This document shows positions 52,913 to 63,409 of a DNA stretch of 64,000 nt, one piece after another. Both the position numbers and the translations under genes were made by a program. The notes under the pieces are model-generated. The model was given only the letters and a program-made list of their open reading frames with translations. It had not been told where the DNA came from and searched no databases. The number at the start of each line of letters is the position of its first letter. Position 1 is the first letter of the stretch. The stretch is from Craspedostauros australis (taxonomy: Eukaryota; Bacillariophyta; Bacillariophyceae; Mastogloiales; Achnanthaceae): NCBI GenBank assembly GCA_026770025.1, contig JAMXDE010000012.1, positions 1,488,001 to 1,552,000 of the forward strand. The letters are read 5' to 3'.

Positions 52913-55543
52913 CTATCTGCAAGGAACGATCTTGATGCAGGTTTTGGCGCGCAGCGGGATGCAGTAAATCGCCCCATCCATTCCGAGAACTCCGCCTTCA
53001 CACTTGTCCTTGACCTTCATCATGTCCTCACCGCATGGAATCACATCGACAGCGTCATGGGATGCAAGGCCGTCAGGAGATGGGTGGATTCGCAGAACGC
53101 CGGTGGCTCGTTGCGGTATGCCGTACAGACACCCATCTTCGCAGCAAAATCCGTTCTGAAATTTGTTGGCACCATCCAACAGCGGCGGTCCAACCAGCTC
53201 CAATTCGTCGGTTGTCATATTCATCCTGAGAACGCGTTCTGCGTCGCATGGGAAAAGGTAGGCGAACTTGCCATCCCTCGTCAATGCGCCGCCGAGGTAC
53301 TTGTAGCGATTGTCCTGCGGGATGCGATGGCGCCCGGAAAATAAGATATTCGATGAGCCGACGGTGTACACCTTGTTCAGCTTGCAATTGATGACCAGCA
53401 CCTCATCCGAGTTGTTGGGAAACCCGATGATCTTGTCTCCAGCGGCCAATCCGCCGTGCCACTTCCATTGACCAACAGGAAGAGGACGTTGGTCATCGCT
53501 AGAACCAAGGAAGGAGACCTCGTCTGTCTGTGGATTTATCCGCAGCACCGTGTGCTCGTTGTGCGGGATGCCGTAGATGTTGCCATCGCTGCCGACGATG
53601 CCACCAAACCACTTGCATCGACCGTTCCCCAAGTCAGGCCCGATCATGACCACCTCGTCGGTGACTGGGTTGATTTTCGCAATCCTGGGTGCGTTTGCTG
53701 GGATGCAGTAAATCCATCCGTTCTGCGCGGCCAGGTTTCCGCCATGGTAAAACCACGCATCGACGCCTTCACATGCCTCCTTCAGAACGTTGCGACCGAA
53801 TGTGTACACGCCATCATCCCCATCGCAGTGGTCGCCCGTGCCCTTTGCTGGGTTCACTTTCAAGAACGACAGGTCATTGCAGGCTAGCGCGATGCAGCAT
53901 CCATCGGAGTATTCGTCGGCCTTGGGCGTGCCCGCAAACACGTGAGGAGGCACTTCGACTCCGCGCAACCATTTGAATTTGCCAACGAAGGTCGGGCCTA
54001 TCCAATCCATGCGTCCAGTCTCCGTTGTGATCCGCAGCACCCGCTTGGCACCGCCAGGCACGCCGTAAACGTACCGACCACAGGGAGAGGACATGCCGCC
54101 AAGGTACTTTTCCTGGCCGACCATCTCCTTTTGGTTGTCTGTTGTTAGCTGTACGGCCTTTGCTGGTATTGATGGTGGCACATTCGGGATAGAGTCTGTG
54201 CATGCGCATGTTCGTGTGCATATTGGTGCAGGTGCAGGAATGGAAGCAGCTGAGACCGACTGCAAGGTGGATGAGAGTATCATGGCTGGATCGGTGGCAA
54301 TGACATCAGAGAAGTCCTTTTCTAATCGTACGCCACGTATCAGTGCCTTTTCCAACTCCTTCTCGCTGGCATGATACGGCACCAGCCCGTACAGCTGCGC
54401 CATTCGCTCTGATAGGATGGGCGTGCATCTTCGGAAATAGTTCCGAAACAACAAGATCTTCCTGTGCGGGCCCTCAGCGTTCAAGAGTGTGCCTTCAGTT
54501 GCAGTCGGTTGGTGACACAGTTCACGATCGACACACCAGGCAGCGGTTCGTCGTTGGTTGTAGGAATCCAGCTTTTCATTCCAAAATTTCCGTTTTTCGT
54601 CAGCAAACCATCGCGATGGCACCATCGTGCAATCGAAGACGACATGATGGCACAGATTGGCACCGATGCCATTGTATCGTGACTGATCTTCCTCCTGCTG
54701 TTGTTCGGCTCCAGAGTTATGGTTGTATTGCAACATGCACGTCATATCTGACCGATACAACAATACGTCTCCTGGTGACAGTGGTACATTGCGTATCTTC
54801 ACTGTATCGCTGTCATCGCCTCCTGCATCCACTGTTGGCTTGATCGATGCAACAATGGAACTACTTCGTGTTCCTTGGGACTCGGTCTGTGCCGTGCTTT
54901 TCTCTGCGTTGATGGTATGGTATGCGTCACATAGATCCGGCAATATGGCCAACGATCGCACAGCAATTGAGGTTCGTATTGCCGACGTGGTTGGTGTTGC
55001 CGTTGCAGAAGCCTCAAAGCAGGTACCGATGGATGGATCTTCATCTCCGACAACCCGAAATCCCTCTTTGGAGCTCAGCAGCTCTGATGTCCCCCAAAGG
55101 TGTTGGAAGACTTCATCTGCCAAGTTCTGCCGCAGACTGTTGAGCAACCAACCGGCACCGTAATGTGCACCGAACTGATGCTTGCGCACGACGGATCTGA
55201 GATTCATCACTGCTGGGTCCAATGCATCACTATCGTTAGTGGCATTCATTGAAGACGCTCTCTTCACGAGCTCGTCCCAATCCAAGTGCCCGTTTGAAAC
55301 GTCCTGCAGGAAGTGCCATATCTGTTGCATCGCCTGTTTGCTTGTGGCTTCCGGAACAGCGGATCGCAAATGAATGAACCCATCATTCAGCAAGCGTTCT
55401 TTCGCTTCTTGCGTCAGTAGGTCGGTGGACCCCGATGCTCGCAAGGCATCGCGCAACGTCTGTGACGTGCCCTCCTTCATGTCCGTGGCACGTCCGATCG
55501 AAGTTTGATCCGCAATTGCTGCTTGCGGCCGTGCGTTCGTCAT
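52913..55543 (-). CDS. Beta-propeller protein with possible dioxygenase-like N-terminus
   Basis: An 876-residue single-exon protein. The C-terminal half (about 460-876) is an array of about eight propeller-blade units of the pattern G-x-[IL]-Y-[GC]-I-P-x-x-A-x-x-V-L-R-I-x-P-x-T-x-E-V-x-x-[IL]-G, spaced roughly 45-55 residues apart, which should form a closed beta-propeller. The N-terminal 350 residues contain a start like those of phytanoyl-CoA dioxygenase relatives (AKERLLNDGFIHLRSAVP) and a PGDVLLYRSDM strand typical of 2-oxoglutarate oxygenases. I do not see a clear His-x-Asp...His iron site, so activity is uncertain. No signal peptide. The combination of the two parts is unusual; the blade count is by eye. 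Confidence 0.75.
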   Translation of the reverse strand: MTNARPQAAIADQTSIGRATDMKEGTSQTLRDALRASGSTDLLTQEAKERLLNDGFIHLRSAVPEATSKQAMQQIWHFLQDVSNGHLDWDELVKRASSMNATNDSDALDPAVMNLRSVVRKHQFGAHYGAGWLLNSLRQNLADEVFQHLWGTSELLSSKEGFRVVGDEDPSIGTCFEASATATPTTSAIRTSIAVRSLAILPDLCDAYHTINAEKSTAQTESQGTRSSSIVASIKPTVDAGGDDSDTVKIRNVPLSPGDVLLYRSDMTCMLQYNHNSGAEQQQEEDQSRYNGIGANLCHHVVFDCTMVPSRWFADEKRKFWNEKLDSYNQRRTAAWCVDRELCHQPTATEGTLLNAEGPHRKILLFRNYFRRCTPILSERMAQLYGLVPYHASEKELEKALIRGVRLEKDFSDVIATDPAMILSSTLQSVSAASIPAPAPICTRTCACTDSIPNVPPSIPAKAVQLTTDNQKEMVGQEKYLGGMSSPCGRYVYGVPGGAKRVLRITTETGRMDWIGPTFVGKFKWLRGVEVPPHVFAGTPKADEYSDGCCIALACNDLSFLKVNPAKGTGDHCDGDDGVYTFGRNVLKEACEGVDAWFYHGGNLAAQNGWIYCIPANAPRIAKINPVTDEVVMIGPDLGNGRCKWFGGIVGSDGNIYGIPHNEHTVLRINPQTDEVSFLGSSDDQRPLPVGQWKWHGGLAAGDKIIGFPNNSDEVLVINCKLNKVYTVGSSNILFSGRHRIPQDNRYKYLGGALTRDGKFAYLFPCDAERVLRMNMTTDELELVGPPLLDGANKFQNGFCCEDGCLYGIPQRATGVLRIHPSPDGLASHDAVDVIPCGEDMMKVKDKCEGGVLGMDGAIYCIPLRAKTCIKIVPCR

Positions 55544-56000
55544 GGCACTTTGCCGTGGAATAGGATATGGACGTTGCCTCTATGTATTATAGAATACGAA
55601 ATATTGCTATTGCTATTGCTATTGCTGATGCTGATACTTCTGTTGCTATTAACGCCACCGTGTGTTGAGAGCCTCTCTGTTGATTGCAGCCGCTCGGAAC
55701 GTATTCTGTGTGTTTGGAGGGTCTCAACATGCACGATCTTTGCGATGTTGTGTGGGGGGACAAATCGATGGGCGCGTTTGTGGTTTTGGGTGATTCTGTT
55801 CACGTTCGTCAATCGTGGATTGAAGTCTACGAAATAGAATACAGATAGAGTGCACAGGCTTCGGCTTGTTTCCCAATTTCCGTTTTGTCGCTTTTTCAGA
55901 GATGGCGAGGTTGGGCAAACGAATTGAAGGAAGCAAACGCGATGGATGTGCTCTATGACTATGTATGTGTGTGTGGGTGGGGTGTTGATTTTAACTATCA
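55544..56000. other. Intergenic region
   Basis: Between the propeller gene and the end of the helicase gene, both on the minus strand. It includes a short GCTATT tandem (55602-55625). No gene is seen. Confidence 0.5.
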
Positions 56001-59000
56001 TCATCCCTTCCACTCGCCATCGCCGTCGTCATCACCGTCGCTGTCGCCATCATCATCTTTGGCTTCCTCCATGACCCATCGCACGGAATATTCGTCAAAA
56101 ACAAACTGCGGAGTTGCTCCTATCTTGGACGATTCCAGGCTCCGTTTCCACTGCGACCGGATCTTGGCGGATTGCTGCGACGCGGAGTCAAAGAAGCGCT
56201 TCATGTGCAACCGCAGACCACCGTACCCGCCGTGCAATACTTTTCTTGCATTGCTGTTTGGGGGAGGTTGCGACGAATGCATTGGCATTGGCACTTGAGA
56301 TTGCGATCGTTCGAATGCTTGGCTGTTTCTCAAGTTCGACGGCAGCAGAGTTCGCACGTGATTGCGCATCCACTTCGGAAGATTTCCCTGCAGCTCCTGG
56401 CGGAACCCAGGCGGCATCCTGTCCGTCGTCCCAGCGCAATCCAATGCCAAAGAGTCGCAAAACCGAGAATCCATCAGAATCATGGTGCCATAATCTGCGC
56501 CATGCCGGATGCAACGGCCCAGCGCCTGTGCGATTGCACGAAAGGCTTGCTGTTTGTACCAGCTGCTGCCGCTCAAAAGCGCTTCGTTCTGTTCGACGCG
56601 ACGTTGCTGATCATTGTAGGCGCGCTTTGAGCTGACGTTGCGGTCACTTGCGTTTGGGAATGGAATACCAACGCAAATCACACAACGCGCATAGTCATCG
56701 TTGAAGGAGATGCCCTCCGACATCTTGCCACGGTACACGGCGAGCAAAATACAGCTGCCACGCTCCTTGACGATGTTCTTGTACTCATCACGTGCGTCTT
56801 CGAAGGCCTGTTGGTCGTTGCTGGGCTCGACGATGACATGACCCTTGGACTGGATCAACCGTTCCCATATGCCGCGTGCGTTGGAGGTAAAAGGGCGGCA
56901 TCTGGTGGAATTTGTGCTCTTCCACGCAGCCACACATTTCTTGAGGACGCTGTACGATGACAGGAAGACCAGAACACCGCCATGCGGGACGGCTTCCACA
57001 GCTTCAGCGATCGCAGTTCCCAGTTTGGGAAAGAACGAAGGGTTCGAAGACTGGCTGTACTTCACGCTAAGTTCACTGCCATCTGGAAAGTGACCGATAG
57101 CGACAGCCATCACTTGTTTGCAGAGATTGACGACATGGTCGGCCTCCAACGGTCTCGGTCTGATTTGCAAGCGCGCGTTCGTGGAGCAATCATCGCCATG
57201 GACGGTGGGGTCGTTCCGAGCACTTGCAGCATTTTCTCCTGTGCCAGTTTCGTCGTCATCTCTGGTCGGTGCCTCATCATCACTGGGGGACGGTCCGCCA
57301 CCATTGTCCGTACGCGCACTCCTGTTTGTGTTGTCGTGTCCGTTTGCGCTTCCGCCTGCGCCTGTGTCTTCATGGGTACGAGGCCTGGTTGGCATGGGCG
57401 CGTGCGAATTCAACAACGGAACTGAAGACTTCGAAGATTTGAGGAGCTCCAGTTCCGCGCAGACGGATCCTAAAGGCGCCAGTGATCCGCTTGCGAGAAT
57501 GACGGAGTGGGCATTCCGGGCCAGACTTCTGAACGTCAGACCGGGGTTGAGCAGCCGGATCACAAAATGGCACGTCCATCGTGGATACGATCCATCGCAA
57601 TACTCGGCATGCCGCATTGCATGATGTGAATTCGCACCGGAACAGCATGATGGATGTTTGCATGGCGGCAGGGATCTTGTCGGTTCAATTTTGTTCCTCG
57701 GTGGAGCCAGCGGCACTCGTCTTGGTTTTCGGACCGATCGCTTTTTTCGTTGCGATTGTTGTTGTTGTTCTTGTTGTTGTTGGCGACGCCCATTCCGTTG
57801 GCTTTGCTGAGAGCTGTTGCGTGGTAGGGCCCCATTCTGTTCTTCGTTACCGCCCTCTTGCTCGTACTCATCCTTTATGCCTTCATGTCGATCATTGCCA
57901 TCGTCTTCGTGAATGTCATCAAAACTACGGTAATGCTGATTTCCGTTCCTGCTCAACGCATGCTTCATGTTTCCATTCGGTTTCAAGTCGAAAGCAACGT
58001 AAAATGAGCTGTGCAGTTTCGAGTATGTGGCGTGCAGTGCGAGTAAGTGAGTGGACATGGGGGTGATTAGCAGTGTGAGCAAGAACTTCGATTGCGTGTA
58101 TGTGAAGGAGGTTGCTGTATGAGCATGGTGCAGCAAAGCAGTACTTGCAAAATGCGCTTGCTCGGAGTCCTTGTGCAAGAGCACATTCGCAGACGCCGCA
58201 AAGACATGAGCAATCCGGCTTGACTTACTCTGGATTTGATGCCACCATACCCAACTTCGCGATGAGGTCAAACAAGACGTCCAACGACTTTCCAATCGTC
58301 TTCCAGTGTTTCTTGACGTTGATCACAGTCTCTTTCAAGCGCCAGATGTCCACAAACTTCAATAATTCTGTCAGGATTTCGTGGCAGTTGTTTGGCTGTG
58401 ATCCATTCGCGCCGTCACTCGACCCATAGTAGTCTACCTCAATGCTGTGGTCGTCCGGCAACGGTCTCTGCCTGTGCAAGGTCCTCGCGGTCTTGATACC
58501 TTCCCCATACTCGAATCCAAATCTTTTGTTCCTCATCATAAGCAAAAGGCGTTCCGTAAACAGCAACAACTCATGAATTGAAGCAGCGAATTGGTTTCCA
58601 CTTGTGTCATTGGCACCGCCATTGCCTGCACGGGTCTGTTCGTTTGCCCACATCGAGCCAGGCTCCCCAGTTCTGTTCGGTGGTTTGTACTTTTTGGACC
58701 AACGATTGAGGTACATGATGACCGTGTACAATTCGAACTCATGATATGAACCGCTGCCGACCTCGCACAGTGCCCCTTCCACATTGTGTGCTTCGTCGAG
58801 CACGATGATGGCATCGCGGATGCTGAGCGATGATGCAGCACGGATGGATGGATTTAGCACGTAGTTGTATGGTGCGAAAATCAGTTCTGCCTGCTTTGCC
58901 AGCCCGCGAGAAATATAGTACGGGCATGGCGACGTGATGCCGAAGTGGTCCTTGCCGTGCTCATCCTCACCTTCCGTTCCACGCAAAGTCGTGATCTCCG

Positions 59001-60209
59001 TTGGATTGGAAGCCGAGCGGTTGAGCTCCTCCTGCACCTCGGCGGGTTGCATGGCACTGGTGTCGTTCCCATTCACCTTGATGATCCAGTCTCCATCGTC
59101 GATATCGGGCAATGCACATTCCTGGTGATTCGTCTCCGTCGCTGTCGATGCTGCAGACGATCTCGCTCTGATCACGCTGCCGTGGCCAAGCCTGTGGCTC
59201 ACCATCTGGAGTTTGCGTCTGTCGGGGCCGTCATTGTAGACGGGCACATTACGTTGCAGGTACGGATGCTTTCCAAACGATACCAAGTCCTCAATATCGT
59301 GCGCACCCATGTAGCTCTTGTCTCCCGCCTTCGATGAGCAGCATCCGACAGCCTGTGGGTTCATGGCAAACTTGGATTGGACAATCCGCGCCACCATGGG
59401 ATCTCGCAAAGCCTCATAGTGCGAACACGGCTTCTTCCATTCGCTCTTGGGCATGTACTCATCATCGTCATCGTCATCAGAAGCATCGTCTTCATCATCA
59501 CAGCCGAAGGATCCATTGAGGTCGTTTCCCTCCCAGTTCTCGGTCCTGCCACCGTACATACCAGTTGGATATCCATTGCGGTAGTGTCTGTCTGCGATTC
59601 GCTTTTTGGCGATGCACATTCGGTTCAACGACTTTGGTTTTTCATTCACTGAGCTGTGAGGTTGAGGCGCGTGGGAACGGCCATGGAATACACACAATAT
59701 GGTATGATATGGTATGATATGGTATGATATGGCACAGTATGGTATGGTGCGGTATGATACAACAGAGTGCGCGAATAGAGCAGAGTAATTGGTTTTTGTA
59801 GAATATGCAAGTGGCACGAATGTGCAAGCGTGTTGTCGTGGAAGAGGAAAGCGTCGGCAAAGGTTGCGAAAAAGTAAGCGTCGTGATCTGTTTGTTGTGG
59901 AATCGGCATTAGCACACGCAATCATGTCCCTGCGCAGCATGCCGCAGTTTGATCTCATGCAGACAACAATGGCTCGAACTCGAACGTGATTGTGCGTACC
60001 TGTTGATGCACATGCGATCACGTCCCCCGAGGACCGCCATGCGTGGCCGGTACGGCGTCTTCTTCAAACTCGCCACCATCTGCGTCACTTGCGAATGCGT
60101 GCGGGAACAAAAGATGATTGTTGGGACCTTGCGACTGTGCTGTGCTGCGCCATGAAGTGCTGTTGTCTCCTTGCCATTTCTGCTGCTGCTGCTTGTTGCA
60201 CTTTCATCG

Positions 60210-60262
<53 letters not shown>

Positions 60263-61909
60263 GCTGTCTTCTTCATTGCTGGACTGTGCCTCGAGGGCCA
60301 GCTTCATCTTGGCATAATATCGCTGCCACGAGAGGACACTGCAGAGAATCGCAGCTGATTTTCCCGTTCCCGTCGGGCTCTCCAGCACCACGTGTCTTCT
60401 GTTCTTCAGCGCTCGGAGTATGTGGATCGCGATCTGTCGCTGTGGTTTCTGGACGATGGGGTAAGGCCAACCAATTTTGATGCCCTCAACAAAGAAGGAA
60501 CTGTGCAGCTGCACGGCTTGAATGTCGCCTTCCATTGGAGAAGTGTACGCACGCACGCGTGCCACTCTGGCATGCAGCGCTGCTTGCCTCTCTTTTGGTT
60601 GTTCTGATGAATCGGTTGCTGATTCCTCATGTTGATTCCGTATCCTGCTCTGTGCTTTCGAATGCGTGACTTTTGTTGTTGCTTGTTGCGACAACGACAA
60701 TTCTCGCTGCTTTGGCGTTTGTAGTTTCTGCCTCCTTCGTCGATCGTCGCGTACGGCGAGCCTGAGATCCGCAGCGAAGAGATCGCTGATCGACTTGATT
60801 TGCCTTCCCACTTCCCGATGACGGCTGTGTGTCCAGATTGATTCCAGTTTATTTTCATCATGTGTGTTGAGAACGGGGTCGAGAACGGCGCTGGCGTTGC
60901 TGTTTGGTCCACGATGCTGTGGCGGCACCGTTTGATCCGCCTTCGTTGTGTGTGGCGTGTTATCGTCACTGCTGCTGTCAGAGAGCATTCCGCCGCAATC
61001 ATCGATGCTGGATTCGTCGGAACTGTCCATCTGCGCCAGCTTGTGAAGCGCTCTTGCTGATTCGAACAGCTCGCTCGCGTGCTGCGTGCTCCCCGTGTCA
61101 TTGCTGCAGTCACTATCATCGTCATCGTCGTCAACATCGTCGTCATCCCTCATTGCGTCACGAGAAGAATTGCTCGACTCAGCACCGGAGAGAGGTGGGT
61201 TCACGGTGCAGTGATTCCTCCACTGGTTGCAACTCTTTGCGGGCTTCTCGCACACTACACAAAAGCATTTGACGCAGAAGAGATGAAGCGGTTTGCCTGT
61301 ATGAGCTATGCAATTCTCGCGGTGATGCCAGCATCCGATGGAATTCGCGTTCATTGGGCTGATAAGGGCGATTGATGCAGGAGGGCGGCGAGACGCTGAT
61401 GAATGACCATTGGGAAGGCTGCGTTTGCCAGATGGAACTCTTTGCGTGGGTTGTGTGTCAAATGCCAGCCGCCGTGTTGGCGTCTGTGATGTTGTGGAAG
61501 GTGTACCCTCCCTCCAGTCCACTGCGATGGGTGTGCTCTGGATAATCGAAGCGACAACATTTGGCGCTGTTGCCGCCGGTGTTACCACAGTTGCCGCCAT
61601 CACAGTCCTGCTTGCTGCGTTGTTCGCGACCTGTTGCCTGCTTTTCTGAAGCAAAGGCTGAGCCGGAAGGTCAGTTGTTGCTGACATTGCTTCATCCTCG
61701 TCTTCTGCTTTCACACGAACAGGTGAGGCAGCCACATCTGCGGTCTTTCTCTTCTTCGGAGTCCAGTAGTATGACTGACTGTTGCTACTGCTGCTGCTGT
61801 CGGTACTCTCTTTTGTGTTGTCACTGCTCGCCTTATTTCCTCCGTCATCGTCGTCGTCGTTGTCGCCTTCGACATTGTGTCTCTGTTTTAGCAAACGCCG
61901 GCTTGACAT
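56001..61909 (-). CDS. BRIP1: FANCJ/BRIP1-type Fe-S DNA helicase, three exons
   Basis: Minus-strand exons 61909-60000, 59653-58229 and 58008-56001 (introns of 346 and 220 bp, both phase 2, GTACGC and GTAAGT donors, CACAG acceptors), giving about 1780 residues. The first 480 residues are disordered except for a Cys/His-rich module (LFCVKCFCVVCEKPAKSCNQWRNHC) resembling a zinc-binding domain. The helicase core has Walker A SPTGTGKS (about residue 510), SRTHSQV, the GGRDRMC cysteine that begins the Fe-S cluster, VLDEAHN (motif II), ASGSL (motif III), GKMSEGISF (motif V) and QALGRCIRH (motif VI). GRCIRH and the KWMRNHV tail favour FANCJ over RTEL1, XPD or DDX11. A run of about 19 Asn residues sits inside the core. 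FANCJ unwinds G-quadruplexes and repairs crosslinks. The first ATG is at 61909; upstream in-frame codons lack an ATG. Confidence 0.9.
59701..59760. repeat. 10-bp tandem repeat inside helicase intron 1
   Basis: Three exact GGTATGATAT units followed by degenerate copies (59731-59760). It lies wholly within the first intron of the FANCJ-like gene, so length changes should not affect the protein. Confidence 0.8.
60210..60262. repeat. (TTG)n trinucleotide repeat coding poly-Asn
   Basis: About 17-18 perfect TTG units on the plus strand, read as AAC (Asn) on the minus strand within the helicase gene, shortly after the Walker A region. It is a candidate for length variation between strains. Confidence 0.9.
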
Positions 61910-62778
61910 ATCGTCGATTGCCTCTGTGTTATCACTCGTACGTGCAGAGATACAGCCTTCCTGCCCTGATCTTTCCAGATGACGAACACGAGCGCGCGTG
62001 TTCTGTGGCGCGTTGTTTGTCTCCAGAGACCCCAAAGTTGACACTCACACGTGGTGGGCGAACAAAAGAAATCCACGTCAACCGTTCACAGACCAACCCG
62101 CGAGGCAAAGAACAAACAGGCGGTTCGCCTCTCCATGCGTCTCTCGTCGTCCCCAGTTCTTCCTCTTTGTGTCGTTTCGCTTTGTGAGATGGCCCAGTCG
62201 GATGCAAGTAATACGCGCAGTTGCCGCAATTCGTCTCCAGTTGTGAGGGAGGAATGAAGTTTGTGATGAATTCTCACAACAGGGAGAGAGAGAGAGAACT
62301 TCGTGCACAAACAACGGCAGAACACGCGGCTCGGCACTTCCTCTGGGGAACACGGTAATTTGTCCACTCACGACTCCATGAGCTCGTGATTGAGCTGAAT
62401 CGAGTCGTGCTTTATGACGTAGTTCCCGTCAAGCGCTGAAGTTGCGCGCCGGGCGTGCCTGATCCCCGCTCTCGCCCGATCCTCAATCTCGTGCTTGGTT
62501 AGTTGTGAGGTTCGCTTGTGCAAACGAGTGTCATTTTCGTGTCGTTTGGCGGACGGGCGTGATGCCGAAAACAAGTTTCAGAGTACTGCGACATGTTACA
62601 TTGTGTCAATTCGGACAAATGTGTTCTTCATTTTTGGACAAGTCGCGATTTCGTGTCGCATACACATAATATGCTAGCTATTTCGATTATGTTTGAAATG
62701 TCCTACCACCAATGAAAAATAGTGTGTAGAAATATACGTAGCACAAGTACCAAGTTTGGCTTTGTTTGAGTTTGTGTG

Positions 62779-62920
62779 TCGGGGGACACAGGGGGGACAG
62801 AGGGGGGACAGAGGGGTACACAGGGGGGACAGAGGGGTACACAGGGGGGACAGAGGGGGGACACAGGGGGTACACAGGGGGGACACAGGGGGGACAGAGG
62901 GGGGACACAGGGGGGACATT
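62779..62920. repeat. G-rich minisatellite
   Basis: About 12-13 copies of a 10-11-bp unit, GGGGGGACAGA or GGGGGTACACA with small variants. Each unit has a run of four to six G on the plus strand, so the array could form G-quadruplexes. It is 870 bases upstream of the FANCJ-like gene start, in non-coding DNA. Confidence 0.92.
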
Positions 62921-63409
62921 TTGGATGTGATCCAACGGCGAAGTTCTGTCTTGTCGTGTTGCTTGGGTTTCGTTCCACAGAAGCCATTCGTCACGCATCT
63001 GTGCGCATGGCAAACAACAACCACGATAATGGCGAATGAATCTGCCTGTGTTTACAATACTTAGTGGCACAAAACGTCCGAATGTCTATGCGACATCCCA
63101 TGGACACAAAGGCTTCGCATCAACTTCCAAGGCTAGTACATAATGTAGATCACCTGTACTACACAGAAAAAGTACAAGCCACATCATACATGTTTGTCAT
63201 AGTCTTCACAGCATGCATTTAATTAATCCATAAAATATAGTATCTAATGAAGGGAATAAGTGCCTGATTTAGTCGTAGATATGTGCATCATCCATCTGTT
63301 GGCTCCAATTCCTTGCGTTGTGGGTCGTATTCTGACCAAACCTTCATCGGAAAGGATAAATATCCTACATTATAACAAGATCAGTGCATTGAGGGCATTC
63401 CAATGGGTA

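Noticed and set aside
61910-62044. Longer N-terminus of the FANCJ-like protein
   Set aside because: That part of the frame starts with GTG and contains no ATG, so the first ATG at 61909 was preferred.
62779-62920. CRISPR-like array
   Set aside because: Units are 10-11 bp without unique spacers and the genome is eukaryotic; it is a minisatellite.
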